Origin: CAWIMX01 sp963792785
GTDB taxonomy: Bacteria; Acidobacteriota; Vicinamibacteria; Vicinamibacterales; CAVVIG01
DNA length: 64,000 nucleotides
Direction of reading: 5' to 3'
NCBI GenBank assembly: GCA_963792785.1
Contig: CAWBXO010000004.1
Span: forward strand, 868,001-932,000
The translations under genes and the position numbers were made by a program. Shown piece after piece: positions 29,401 to 37,809 of the stretch; the stretch's first letter is position 1, and the number at the start of each line of letters is the position of its first letter. Under the pieces are notes generated by a model, which saw only the letters and a list, made by a program, of their open reading frames with translations, was not told where the DNA came from and searched no databases.

Positions 29401-30983
29401 CTGAAGTGCCTGCGCCCCGTGAACACCATGGCGATCCCCTGCTCGTTCGCCGCGGCGATCACTTCCGGATCGCGGACCGAGCCGCCAGGCTGAACGACGG
29501 CGGTGGCGCCGGCCGCGGCCACGGCGTCGAGGCCGTCACGGAAGGGAAAGTAGGCGTCTGACGCCGCGACCGAGCCGGCGAGCGATCGGTGCGACGAGCT
29601 CGCCTTCAGCACGGCGACGTTCACGGCATCCACGCGGCTCATCTGCCCGGCGCCGATCGCGAGCGTCCGCTGCGCGTCGGTGAAGATCACCGTGTTCGAC
29701 TTCACGTGCGCGCACACGCGCCATGCGAAGCGCAGCGCCTCCCACTCCTCCGGCGTCGGCGCGCGATCGGTGACCACGCGGACGCCCTCGGGGAGCGCGC
29801 CCGGCGCCCACGCCGTGCGGGCCTCGACGACCTGGTCGCGCTCCTGGGCGAGCAGCGCGCCGAGAATCGACCGGATCTCGACACCCCCCGCGCGAAACGA
29901 CGCGAAGTCTCCGGTGAGCACGCGCATGTTCTTCTTCTTCGCGAGGCGCTCCCACGCGTCCGCGTCCACGGCGGGCGCAACCACGGCCTCGATGAACGTC
30001 GACGCGATGGCCTCCGCCGCCGCCCGGTCGATCGCCCGGTTGACGGCCACGATGCCGCCGAAGGCTGACAACGGGTCGGCTTCGCGCGCGCGAACGTAGG
30101 CATCCGCGGCGGAGTCGCCGGTCGCGGCGCCGCACGGGTTGGTGTGCTTGATCACCACGGCGGCGGGCTCGTCGAATTCGAGGACGATGCGGGCCGCGGC
30201 GTCGAGGTCGAGCAGGTTCGTGTACGACAGCTCCTTCCCCTGGTGCACGGTCGCGGCGCCCAGGCCGGCGGCCGGCCCGCGGTCCACGTACCAGGCGGCC
30301 TTCTGATGCGGGTTCTCCCCATAGCGCAGGTCGCGCACCTTGCTCGCGCCGACGTCGAGCCGATCGCCGAGCGCGCCGGCGGCGGCCGCGCGCTGAAAGC
30401 GGTCGCCGTCGAGCGTGACGCCGGCCAGCGTGCCGGCGATGGCCGTGTCGTAGGCCGCCGTGTGCGCGAAGGCCTTCTGCATCAACTCGAACCGGAACGC
30501 GAGCGTCGGCGCGTCGAGCGCCGCCAGCAGCCGCGGATAGTCGGCCGGATCGACCACCACGAACACGTCCTGGAAATTCTTGGCCGCGGCGCGGACCATC
30601 GACGGCCCGCCGATGTCGATCTCCTCGACCAGGCCGTCGAAGGGCGTGTCGGGGTTCGAGGCCGCCCGGACGAACGGATAGAGGTTCACGACGACGACGT
30701 CCACGGGCGCCAGGCCGTGCCGGGCCAGGGCCTCGAGGTCGTCGGGCCGGCCGCGCCGGGCGAGGATACCGGCGTGCAGGGCCGGGTGGAGGGTCTTGAC
30801 CCGTCCGTCCATCATTTCCGGGAAACCGGTGACGTCGGACACGTTGGTGACGGGCAGGCCGGCCTCGGACAGGGCCCGGGCCGTCCCGCCGGTGGAGACC
30901 AGTTCGAACCCCCGGGCGGCCAAACCGCGGCCGATATCGAGGATTCCGGTCTTGTTCGAGACGCTCAGCAAAGCTCTTGGCAT
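29394..30983 (-). CDS. purH: Bifunctional AICAR transformylase/IMP cyclohydrolase
   Basis: Catalyses the last two steps of IMP synthesis, 529 residues from MPRALLSVSNKTGILDIGRG. The IMP cyclohydrolase domain (MGS-like, GFELVSTGGTARALSEAGLP, MMDGRVKTLHPALHAGILAR) occupies about residues 1-200. The transformylase domain contains LRYGENPHQKAAWYVDRGPA, VIKHTNPCGAATGDSAADAY (the catalytic KH pair) and AYFPFRDGLDAVAAAGATAV. An upstream extension is rejected because it reads through the csp leader terminator. Confidence 0.97.
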   Translation of the reverse strand: MPRALLSVSNKTGILDIGRGLAARGFELVSTGGTARALSEAGLPVTNVSDVTGFPEMMDGRVKTLHPALHAGILARRGRPDDLEALARHGLAPVDVVVVNLYPFVRAASNPDTPFDGLVEEIDIGGPSMVRAAAKNFQDVFVVVDPADYPRLLAALDAPTLAFRFELMQKAFAHTAAYDTAIAGTLAGVTLDGDRFQRAAAAGALGDRLDVGASKVRDLRYGENPHQKAAWYVDRGPAAGLGAATVHQGKELSYTNLLDLDAAARIVLEFDEPAAVVIKHTNPCGAATGDSAADAYVRAREADPLSAFGGIVAVNRAIDRAAAEAIASTFIEAVVAPAVDADAWERLAKKKNMRVLTGDFASFRAGGVEIRSILGALLAQERDQVVEARTAWAPGALPEGVRVVTDRAPTPEEWEALRFAWRVCAHVKSNTVIFTDAQRTLAIGAGQMSRVDAVNVAVLKASSSHRSLAGSVAASDAYFPFRDGLDAVAAAGATAVVQPGGSVRDPEVIAAANEQGIAMVFTGRRHFRH

Positions 30984-31006
30984 CGGTCTTTGAGTTCCGG
31001 TATTAT
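30977..31006 (+). promoter_or_regulatory. Predicted sigma70-type promoter for the csp leader
   Basis: TTGGCA (30977-30982), an 18-base spacer and TATTAT (31001-31006). It overlaps the purH start codon region on the other strand. Transcription would begin near 31013, giving a csp leader of about 135 bases that includes an intrinsic terminator. Confidence 0.5.
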
Positions 31007-31040
31007 CCCTTCGACGCCGGGCGGGCCTGGCGCCGCAAGG

Positions 31041-31069
31041 AAAAGGCCGCAACACTGCGGCCTTTTTTT
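31041..31069 (+). terminator. Intrinsic terminator within the csp leader
   Basis: A perfect stem (AAAAGGCCGCA paired with TGCGGCCTTTT around an ACAC loop) followed by a seven-T run on the plus strand. It lies between the predicted csp promoter and the csp start codon, with no plus-strand gene ending upstream, so it may be a leader attenuator. A second hairpin (CCCCGGC / GCCGGGG, 31074-31094) and a GGACC / GGTCC hairpin (about 31110-31138) follow. Confidence 0.8.
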
Positions 31070-31149
31070 ATGCCCCGGCGGACGTGCCGGGGTTGGTTCC
31101 ACGGACCTGAGACCGAAATGGTCGGGTCCCCGCAAGCAGGAAGAGAACG

Positions 31150-31353
31150 ATGCGCATCACAGGCAAGGTCAAGTGGTTCAACAACGCCAAGGGTTATGGG
31201 TTCATCGAACGCGACGGAGGCAGTGATGTCTTCGTCCACTACTCGGCGATCCAGGGCGACGGCTTCCGTTCGCTCGAGGAAGGCCAGGCGGTGGAGTTCG
31301 AGATCGTTGACGGCCCCAAGGGCCCGCAAGCCGGCAACGTGACCAAAATCTAA
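31150..31353 (+). CDS. Cold-shock protein, CspA family
   Basis: A 67-residue single cold-shock domain: MRITGKVKWFNNAKGYGFIE contains RNP1 (KGYGFIE), and SDVFVHYSAIQGDGFRSLEE contains RNP2 (VFVHYSAI). It binds single-stranded RNA and DNA and melts RNA hairpins. The Shine-Dalgarno is GGAAGAG. The structured leader with an early terminator suggests control by antitermination, an inference. A GC-rich hairpin follows the stop. Confidence 0.96.
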   Translation: MRITGKVKWFNNAKGYGFIERDGGSDVFVHYSAIQGDGFRSLEEGQAVEFEIVDGPKGPQAGNVTKI

Positions 31354-31364
31354 GCACATCGCGA

Positions 31365-31388
31365 GGCCGGGCGCTTCGGCGCCCGGCC
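31365..31388 (+). terminator. Hairpin downstream of csp
   Basis: A perfect stem GGCCGGGCGC / GCGCCCGGCC closed by a TTCG tetraloop, 12 bases after the csp stop. There is no T run after it, so it may act as an RNA 3'-end stabiliser rather than a classical intrinsic terminator. Confidence 0.65.
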
Positions 31389-31398
31389 CCCCGCGCTT

Positions 31399-31434
31399 GT
31401 AATTCCTCAGCTTCCCAGTTCCCCAGCTCCCGCG
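31399..31434 (-). repeat. GGAACTG-type repeat after the 31.4-32.0 kb gene
   Basis: Immediately after the TAG stop, the minus strand carries four degenerate units (GGGAGCTG, GGGAACTG, GGAAGCTG, AGGAATT). It has the same unit family as 25897-26015 and 29345-29400, and is a single arm without an obvious complementary arm. Confidence 0.7.
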
Positions 31435-32019
31435 CTACTCTTTCACGCCCTTCAAGGCTCTCGCCGTAAAGTTCACCTTTCCATCCTTGATCGCCACGCG
31501 GAAGGCCACCTCGGAGCTTCCGGCCTCGCGCAGCTTGCCGACCTGTCCCTTCACGAGATCGGCGAATTTGTGGAACGGCACGGACTCTTCACCGATGGCG
31601 CGGCGCGCGTCGACCAGCGAGTCGTAGAGGCCGTGCAGCTTGTCCATCTCCTGCATCGGGTCGTGAAACGACGCGACGTGAACGATCTTGTCCTCCGGCC
31701 GCGCGGGCGCCTTCGGTTCGGTCTTCGGCGCCACGCCGAACACGCCGGGCCGGCCTTCTTCCCGCGTGCGCATCCCGCGATCCCAAAGCTCGACGAACGC
31801 CGCGTAGCGCGACTGCATCGTCTGGAACCGGAAGCGGTCGCCGAAGTTCTGGATGTAGGCGCGGTCGAGCTGCTTGACGATCCCGTCGACCTTGGTGCGG
31901 GTTTCCCAGGGTGGCCGCGGCAGGCGCCCCGAGAAGTACATGTTGTATTCCGCCTCGAGCCGCTTCAGTTCCGACTCGAGCCGCCGCAGGTCGCGCTCGA
32001 TCGTCGACGGTTCCGGCAC
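31435..32019 (-). CDS. Conserved hypothetical protein with N-terminal coiled coil
   Basis: A 194-residue protein. The N-terminus is a predicted coiled coil (IERDLRRLESELKRLEAEYN), followed by PWETRTKVDGIVKQLDRAYI and RFRFQTMQSRYAAFVELWDR. A Pro/Lys/Glu-rich linker precedes a C-terminal domain (KLHGLYDSLVDARRAIGEES, SEVAFRVAIKDGKVNFTARA). It resembles proteins annotated as MXAN_5187 C-terminal domain proteins in myxobacteria and acidobacteria, but this is from memory and not verified. There are no catalytic motifs. It ends 4 bases after the next gene upstream. Confidence 0.75.
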   Translation of the reverse strand: MPEPSTIERDLRRLESELKRLEAEYNMYFSGRLPRPPWETRTKVDGIVKQLDRAYIQNFGDRFRFQTMQSRYAAFVELWDRGMRTREEGRPGVFGVAPKTEPKAPARPEDKIVHVASFHDPMQEMDKLHGLYDSLVDARRAIGEESVPFHKFADLVKGQVGKLREAGSSEVAFRVAIKDGKVNFTARALKGVKE

Positions 32020-32023
32020 GGGC

Positions 32024-32437
32024 TTACCGTGGGATCAGGAACCACACGAGCGGCAGCCACAGCTCGCGGGCGAAGGGCACGGGTTTGTCGTCCATCAGGA
32101 CCTCGGTGGCGGGGCCGCCGCTGACCAGCTCGAAGAGCTCGCGCAGCTTCGCGGCGTCGGCCGGCAGGAACCGGGCCCGGTACCGGCGCGCGTCGCCCGC
32201 GCCGGTCTCGCGGAACTCGGCTGAGTCCCTCGCCATCGCCAGCGCGCGCTCGAATGCGGGCCCCTCGCCCTGAGCGAACACCACGGTGAACGAGAACGGC
32301 CGCTCGCGCGCCCCGAAGAGCGCTTCCTGGAGGTCGGGATCGATCGCCGCCAGCTCCTCGGCCGTGGGCTGCTCGGCAAGGTCCGCGTACGGCCAGAAGC
32401 GTTCCAGCGGTCGGTAGCGCGGCGGGTCGGCGGTCAT
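32024..32437 (-). CDS. Hypothetical protein
   Basis: A 137-residue protein, MTADPPRYRPLERFWPYADL, with alpha/beta character and the charged middle part RPFSFTVVFAQGEGPAFERA. The C-terminus ends in a hydrophobic run (ELWLPLVWFLIPR). It has no recognised domain. It is followed after 4 bases by the coiled-coil protein, so they are probably one transcription unit. Coding is supported by its uninterrupted frame, plausible amino-acid composition and tight spacing. Confidence 0.65.
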   Translation of the reverse strand: MTADPPRYRPLERFWPYADLAEQPTAEELAAIDPDLQEALFGARERPFSFTVVFAQGEGPAFERALAMARDSAEFRETGAGDARRYRARFLPADAAKLRELFELVSGGPATEVLMDDKPVPFARELWLPLVWFLIPR

Positions 32438-32453
32438 GACGCGTTAAGCATAA

Positions 32454-32613
32454 CATCGTGATCCGGCCGCCCTGCACGTCCCCACGGACAGGCAACACGA
32501 AGACGCGAAGACCCGAAGACGACACCAGGAAGAAGACCAGGAAGCCCTTCTTCTTCGGGCCTTCTGGCCTTCAAGTTGCATTTTCGTGATCACGATCGCA
32601 GTCGTGATCCCGA
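32454..32613. repeat. Imperfect palindrome with GAAGACCCGAAGAC units downstream of nuoN
   Basis: The outer arms CGTGATCCGG / CGGGATCACG and inner arms rich in CGAAGACGCGAAGACCCGAAG and its complement face each other across about 160 bases. The nuoN stop codon lies at the edge of the element. The family resembles 10253-10405 (shared units CACGAA, CCCGAAG, GAAGGC). No gene is visible here. Confidence 0.75.
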
Positions 32614-32614
32614 A

Positions 32615-34051
32615 TCAGAAGATGGTCGCGATCGAGGCGGCGGCGAGCGACAGGATCCTCGAGGGGAGCACGCCGAGGTAGAACACCAGGATGGCCGCCG
32701 TGACGAGGGCGGCGCCGGCGGTGCGCGGGATGGCCGGCAGCGGTTCGGCGCGGCCGCCGCTGGTCATGTACATCATCACGACGATGCGCAAGTAGAAGAA
32801 CACCGAGACGACGCTCGTGAGCACGCCGATGAGCGCGAGCGCGGTGTTCCCCGACTGCACGGCGGCCGTGAAGATGTACCACTTCCCGATGAACCCCGCG
32901 GTGGGCGGCAGGCCGCCGAGCGACAGCAGGAACACCGTCATCAGCGCGGCCAGGCCCGGATGCGCGCGCGAGAGGCCGGCGAAGTCGCTGACGCGGTCGT
33001 GGGGCCGGTCGGCGGTGTCGAGGACGGCCAGCACGCCGAACGCCCCGAGGTTCGCCACGGCGTAGGTCAGCAGGTAGAACAGGATCGCCGACTTGCCGGT
33101 GTCGTTCGCCGAGACCAGGGCCACCAGCAGGTAGCCGGCATGCGCGATGCTCGAGTAGGCCAGCAGGCGCTTCACGTTCGTCTGCACGACGCCGACCACG
33201 GTCCCGAAGATCATCGTGGCGGCCGCGACCGCCCACACGACGCCGATCCAGTGCGTCTGCAGCGGACTGAACGTGGACAGGAACACGCGGACGAACGCCG
33301 CGAACGCCGCGGCCTTCACCCCCGTCGACATGAAGCCCGTCACCGCCGCCGGCGCGCCCTCGTAGGCGTCCGGTGTCCAGGCGTGGAACGGCACGGCCGA
33401 CACCTTGAAGGCGAACCCGACGAACAGCAGGCCGACCGCGACGAGCTGCATCGGTGTCGGCGAGAGCGACTGCGCGGCGACCAGCGCGCCGATCCGATCC
33501 AGCCGCGTGCTGCCCGTCATGCCGTAGGTGAACGCGATGCCGTAGAGGAAGAACGCGCTCGACACGCCGCCGAGGAAGAAGTACTTGAACGCGGCCTCGG
33601 CGCCCGCCGGCGAGTCGCGGCGGATCCCGGTCAGCACGTAGACCGAGAGCGACAGCACCTCGAGCGCGAGGAAGATCACGAGCAGGTCCGAGGCCGTCGC
33701 CATCAGCATCATGCCCGCGAGGCCGAAGAGCATCAGCGCGTAGTACTCGCCCTGCGGCAGGTGCTCGCGCGCAATGACGGGCGCCGAGATTGCCAGCGAC
33801 AGCAGGCCGACGACGATCAGGATGCCGGTGACGAACAGGCCGAAGTTGTCGGCCTCGACCACCGAGAAGCTCGAAGCGCCGTGGTTCCACAGGACGATCG
33901 TCGCCAGGGCCGCTCCCACCAGGCCGACGACCCCGAGGGGCCCGATCGGCATGCGCTCACCGCGCTCGCGGAACGCCTCGGCCAGCATCGACGCGAGACC
34001 CGCGGCCGTCACGCACGCCATCGGCACGATCGCCTGCAGGGACGTCATCAT
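32615..34051 (-). CDS. nuoN: NADH-quinone oxidoreductase subunit N
   Basis: A Mrp-antiporter-like proton-pumping subunit of complex I, 478 residues, about 14 transmembrane helices. The conserved Glu helix LLVIFLALEVLSLSVYVLTG and the broken helix VSAVPFHAWTPDAYEGAPAA are present, as is VKRLLAYSSIAHAGYLLVAL. The start MMTSLQAIVPMACVTAAGLA overlaps the nuoM stop (ATGA). It is the last gene of the nuo operon. Confidence 0.95.
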   Translation of the reverse strand: MMTSLQAIVPMACVTAAGLASMLAEAFRERGERMPIGPLGVVGLVGAALATIVLWNHGASSFSVVEADNFGLFVTGILIVVGLLSLAISAPVIAREHLPQGEYYALMLFGLAGMMLMATASDLLVIFLALEVLSLSVYVLTGIRRDSPAGAEAAFKYFFLGGVSSAFFLYGIAFTYGMTGSTRLDRIGALVAAQSLSPTPMQLVAVGLLFVGFAFKVSAVPFHAWTPDAYEGAPAAVTGFMSTGVKAAAFAAFVRVFLSTFSPLQTHWIGVVWAVAAATMIFGTVVGVVQTNVKRLLAYSSIAHAGYLLVALVSANDTGKSAILFYLLTYAVANLGAFGVLAVLDTADRPHDRVSDFAGLSRAHPGLAALMTVFLLSLGGLPPTAGFIGKWYIFTAAVQSGNTALALIGVLTSVVSVFFYLRIVVMMYMTSGGRAEPLPAIPRTAGAALVTAAILVFYLGVLPSRILSLAAASIATIF

Positions 34052-35568
34052 CGCGAGGCCCGCACCTCTTCGGCCGTGACGGCGTGGATGCGCACGAGCG
34101 TCCGATCGACGGACGGCGCGATCGGCCGGAGGAAGAGGTTCGGCAGCACGCCCATGAGCACGATCACCGCGACGATCGGCACGAGCACGGCCCACTCGCG
34201 CGGCGACAGGTCCTTCAGACGCGCGTTCGCCTCCTGCCGCACCTCGCCGTAGTTGACGCGCTGGAACATCCAGAGCATGTAGACCGCCGACAGGATCACG
34301 CCCGTCGCCGCCACCGCCGCGAGCCGCGGATCCCGCGCGAACGTGCCGAGCAGGATGAGGAACTCCCCCACGAACCCGTTCAGCCCCGGAAGGCCGATCG
34401 ACGAGAGCGTCACGAGCAGGAACACCGAGACGAGCCGCGGCATCACGCCCTTCAGGCCGCCGAACTCCGTGATGAGCCGCGTGTGCCGCCGCTCCATCAG
34501 CATGCCGACGATGAGGAAGAGGCCGCCCGTGCTCACGCCGTGGGCGACCATCTGGTACACCGCGCCCTGGACGCCCTCGGCGTTCATGGCGGTGATGCCG
34601 AGCACGACGAACCCGAGATGGCTCACGCTCGAGTACGCGACGAGCTTCTTCAGATCCGGCTGCACCATCGCGACCAGCGCGCCGTAGACGATGCCCACGA
34701 CGGCGAGAGCGGCGAGATACGGCGCGAAGAACGCCGCCGCCAGAGGAAAGAGCGGGAACGCGAACCGCAAGAGCCCGTAGGTGCCCATCTTGAGCAGCAC
34801 GCCGGCCAGGATCACCGAGCCCGCCGTCGGCGCCTCCACGTGCGCGTCGGGCAGCCACGTGTGGAACGGGAACAGCGGCACCTTGATGGCGAACGCCACC
34901 GCGAAGGCGAGGAAGAACCAGAACTGCAGCTGCGGCGCGATCTGCAGGTTGTACAGGTCCGTGAGGTCGAAGCTGTAGACCCCGGTCGACAGGCTGTGCA
35001 GGTACGCCAGGCCGATGATGGCCACCAGCATCAGCACGCCGCCGGCCATCGTGTAGAGCAGGAACTTCACCGCGGCGTACACGCGCCGGTCGTAGCCCCA
35101 CATCCCGATGAGGAAATACATCGGGAGGAGCATCGCGTCCCAGAACATGTAGAAGAGGAACAGGTCGATCGAGACGAACACGCCGAGCATCGCGCTCTCG
35201 AGCAGCAGGATGAACAGGCAGAACGCGCGCGGGCGGCTCTTGACCGACTCCCAGCTCGAGACGAGCGCGATCGGGGTGAGGAACGCCGTCAGCACGACGA
35301 GCAGCAGGCTGATGCCGTCGACGCCCACCGCGTAGCTGATGCCGAACGCCGGGATCCACGCGTGACGCTCCACGAACTGGAACTCGCCGGACGCGGGGTT
35401 GAACCGCCACCAGAGCAGCAGCGCTTCGACGAACACGAGCGCGGAGACGACGAGAGCCACGCGCCGCGCGATCGTGCCGTCCGTGTCGCTCTTCGGCACG
35501 AGCAGCAGCAGGAGCGCGCCAACCACCGGCAGGGCGACGAGCGTCGAGAGGATGGGGAACGTCACCAC
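34048..35568 (-). CDS. nuoM: NADH-quinone oxidoreductase subunit M
   Basis: The second antiporter-like subunit, 506 residues from a GTG start (a second GTG follows directly). PLFPFHTWLPDAHVEAPTAG and KLVAYSSVSHLGFVVLGITA are typical, and the pumping Lys is kept in AGVLLKMGTYGLLRFAF. The TM5 motif reads FLFYMFWDAMLLPMYFLIGM, so the position of the essential Glu of E. coli NuoM (FWEMM) is Asp here. It overlaps nuoL by several bases. Confidence 0.95.
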   Translation of the reverse strand: MVTFPILSTLVALPVVGALLLLLVPKSDTDGTIARRVALVVSALVFVEALLLWWRFNPASGEFQFVERHAWIPAFGISYAVGVDGISLLLVVLTAFLTPIALVSSWESVKSRPRAFCLFILLLESAMLGVFVSIDLFLFYMFWDAMLLPMYFLIGMWGYDRRVYAAVKFLLYTMAGGVLMLVAIIGLAYLHSLSTGVYSFDLTDLYNLQIAPQLQFWFFLAFAVAFAIKVPLFPFHTWLPDAHVEAPTAGSVILAGVLLKMGTYGLLRFAFPLFPLAAAFFAPYLAALAVVGIVYGALVAMVQPDLKKLVAYSSVSHLGFVVLGITAMNAEGVQGAVYQMVAHGVSTGGLFLIVGMLMERRHTRLITEFGGLKGVMPRLVSVFLLVTLSSIGLPGLNGFVGEFLILLGTFARDPRLAAVAATGVILSAVYMLWMFQRVNYGEVRQEANARLKDLSPREWAVLVPIVAVIVLMGVLPNLFLRPIAPSVDRTLVRIHAVTAEEVRASR

Positions 35569-37481
35569 AGGTAGTACCCCACCACGAGCACGACGCCCAT
35601 GAGCAGCGACGCCGCATAGACGCGCAGCGATCCCGTCTGCGCGCGCCGCAGCACCTCCGCGGCGCCGCGCACCGACTCGCCGACGCCGTTCACCGCGCCG
35701 TCGATGAGGCGCACGTCCACACCCTTCCAGAGGCCGTCCTCCGACACGATGCGCACCGGCTGCACGATCGCCGCGTCGTAGATCTCGTCGACGTAGAGCT
35801 TCCGGTCGAGCGCCCGATAGAGGCCCGGGAACCGCGCGGCCACCGCGTCGGCCGCCCGGCCGCTGCCGAGGAAGAGGTACACGGCGAGCCCGATGCCGGC
35901 GATCGCGGCGACCGTCGAGACCACCATCAACCCCATCTCGAGCCCGGCCGGCGCCGCCGGCCCGGCCGCCGCGCCGACCGCCGCGCCGCCCGCCGTCAGG
36001 ACCGGCTCGAGAAACCGCGCGAATCGATCCGCGCCGCCGAGCGAGGCCGGCAGCCCGAGGTAGCCCGCCGCGACCGAACCCGCCGCGAGCATGACGAGCG
36101 CGAACGCCATCGCCGGGGGCGGGTCGTGCGGGTGCTCGTGCTGTTCACCGCGAGGCTCGCCGTGGAAGGCGAGGAACACCAGCCGGAACATGTAGGTCGC
36201 GGTGAGGAGCGCCGTCACGAGCCCGACGGCCCACAGCACGGTGTGGCCGCTCGCGAAGGTCTCGTAGAGGATGGCGTCCTTGCTGAAGAAGCCGGCGAGC
36301 CCGGGCACGCCGGCGATCGCGGCCGCGCCGATGAGGAACGTCCAGTAGGTCACCGGGAGCGCGCGGCGCAGCCCGCCCATGCGCCGCAGGTCCTGCTCGC
36401 CCCCGAGCGCGTGAATCACGGCGCCGCTGCCGAGGAACAACAGGGCCTTGAAGAACGCGTGCGTGAAGAGGTGAAAGATGCCCGCGGCGTAGGCGCCGAC
36501 GCCCACCGCGAGGAACATGTAGCCGAGCTGCGACACCGTCGAGTACGCGAGCACCCGCTTGATGTCCTTCTGCACGATCGCGATCGACCCCGCCATCAGC
36601 GCCGTGGCGGCGCCGATGATGGCGATGACGCCCAGCGTGACGGGCGCGCGGCTGAACAGCACGCCGTTGCGGGCGATCATGTACACCCCGGCCGTGACCA
36701 TCGTCGCCGCGTGGATGAGCGCGGAGACGGGCGTCGGGCCCTCCATCGCATCCGGGAGCCAGACGAAGAGCGGGATCTGGGCGGATTTGCCCGTGGCGCC
36801 GAGGAACAGGAGCAGCGTCGCGACGGTGAGGGCGCCGGCCTGCGCCTCAGGGCCGAGCGACGCGGCGGCGCGGGCGATCTCCTGGAAGTCGAGCGTGCCG
36901 AAGCGCGTCGCCAGCATCAGCATGCCGAGCAGGAACCCGAAATCGCCGATGCGGTTCACGATGAACGCCTTCTTGCCCGCGTCGGTGGCCGAGCGCTTGC
37001 GGTACCAGAATCCGATCAGCAGGTACGAGCAGAGGCCGACGCCCTCCCACCCGACGAACATCACGAGGAAGTTCGCGCCGAGGACGAGCAGGAGCATGAA
37101 CGCGGCGAAGAGGTTCAGGTACGAGAAGTAGCGCGCGTATTCCGCGTCGGACTCCTCGTGCATGTAGGCGGTCGAGTAGATGTGGATCAGGGCGCCGATG
37201 CCCGTGACGACGAGGATCATCACGACCGAGAGCGCGTCCAGCCGCAGCGTGAGGCTGGCGTCGAAGGCGCCGGCGCGGATCCAGTCGTAGACGCGCTCGG
37301 TGGCCGAGCGCGACGCCGGGTCGAGCTGCAGGAGCCGCCACGAGGCCGCGACGGCCGCGCCGAACGAGGCGACCATCGCGCCGCACGCGATCGCGCCGGC
37401 CCCGGTCTTGCCGGCCCGCCGGCCGAAGACGACGTTCGCCAGGAAGCCCAGGAACGGCAGCAGGGGGATCAGCAGCAGCAT
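35562..37481 (-). CDS. nuoL: NADH-quinone oxidoreductase subunit L
   Basis: The distal antiporter-like subunit with the long lateral helix, 639 residues. MFVGWEGVGLCSYLLIGFWY keeps the TM5 Glu; IPLFVWLPDAMEGPTPVSAL and DIKRVLAYSTVSQLGYMFLA are typical. A His-rich cytoplasmic-type loop (GEPRGEQHEHPHDPPPA) precedes the last helices, and the C-terminal helix is LLMGVVLVVGYYLW. Confidence 0.95.
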   Translation of the reverse strand: MLLLIPLLPFLGFLANVVFGRRAGKTGAGAIACGAMVASFGAAVAASWRLLQLDPASRSATERVYDWIRAGAFDASLTLRLDALSVVMILVVTGIGALIHIYSTAYMHEESDAEYARYFSYLNLFAAFMLLLVLGANFLVMFVGWEGVGLCSYLLIGFWYRKRSATDAGKKAFIVNRIGDFGFLLGMLMLATRFGTLDFQEIARAAASLGPEAQAGALTVATLLLFLGATGKSAQIPLFVWLPDAMEGPTPVSALIHAATMVTAGVYMIARNGVLFSRAPVTLGVIAIIGAATALMAGSIAIVQKDIKRVLAYSTVSQLGYMFLAVGVGAYAAGIFHLFTHAFFKALLFLGSGAVIHALGGEQDLRRMGGLRRALPVTYWTFLIGAAAIAGVPGLAGFFSKDAILYETFASGHTVLWAVGLVTALLTATYMFRLVFLAFHGEPRGEQHEHPHDPPPAMAFALVMLAAGSVAAGYLGLPASLGGADRFARFLEPVLTAGGAAVGAAAGPAAPAGLEMGLMVVSTVAAIAGIGLAVYLFLGSGRAADAVAARFPGLYRALDRKLYVDEIYDAAIVQPVRIVSEDGLWKGVDVRLIDGAVNGVGESVRGAAEVLRRAQTGSLRVYAASLLMGVVLVVGYYLW

Positions 37482-37494
37482 GCGGCTCCCTCGG

Positions 37495-37809
37495 TCACCA
37501 TCTGAGCGTCCGGAACGCCTCGGGGTTGAGCGACTCGCGCTGGCGGAAGAGCGTGATGACGAGCGCGAGGCCCACGGCGGCCTCGGCGGCCGCCACGGTC
37601 ATCACGAAGAAAACGATGATCTGCCCGTCAGCCTGGCCGAGCGCGCGGCCGAACGCGACGAACGTCAGGTTCACGGCGTTCAGCATGATCTCGATCGAGA
37701 GGAGGATCGTGATCACGTTGCGGCGGACGAACACGCCGGCCGTGCCGATCGCGAACAGGATGGCCGACAGCACGAGGTAGGCGTTGAGCGGCACGGCGCC
37801 GGGCCCCAT
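37495..37809 (-). CDS. nuoK: NADH-quinone oxidoreductase subunit K
   Basis: A small three-helix membrane subunit, 104 residues from MGPGAVPLNAYLVLSAILFA. It has the two conserved Glu residues in LLSIEIMLNAVNLTFVAF and FVMTVAAAEAAVGLALVITL. The ATG shares one base with the nuoJ stop (TGATG). It is translated in tight coupling with nuoJ. Confidence 0.95.
   Translation of the reverse strand: MGPGAVPLNAYLVLSAILFAIGTAGVFVRRNVITILLSIEIMLNAVNLTFVAFGRALGQADGQIIVFFVMTVAAAEAAVGLALVITLFRQRESLNPEAFRTLRW

Noticed and set aside
31070..31100. A ZTP-type riboswitch upstream of purH (CCGCCGGGGCA resembles part of its consensus)
   Set aside because: The flanking sequence forms a simple CCCCGGC/GCCGGGG hairpin and the 5' part of the riboswitch consensus was not found.
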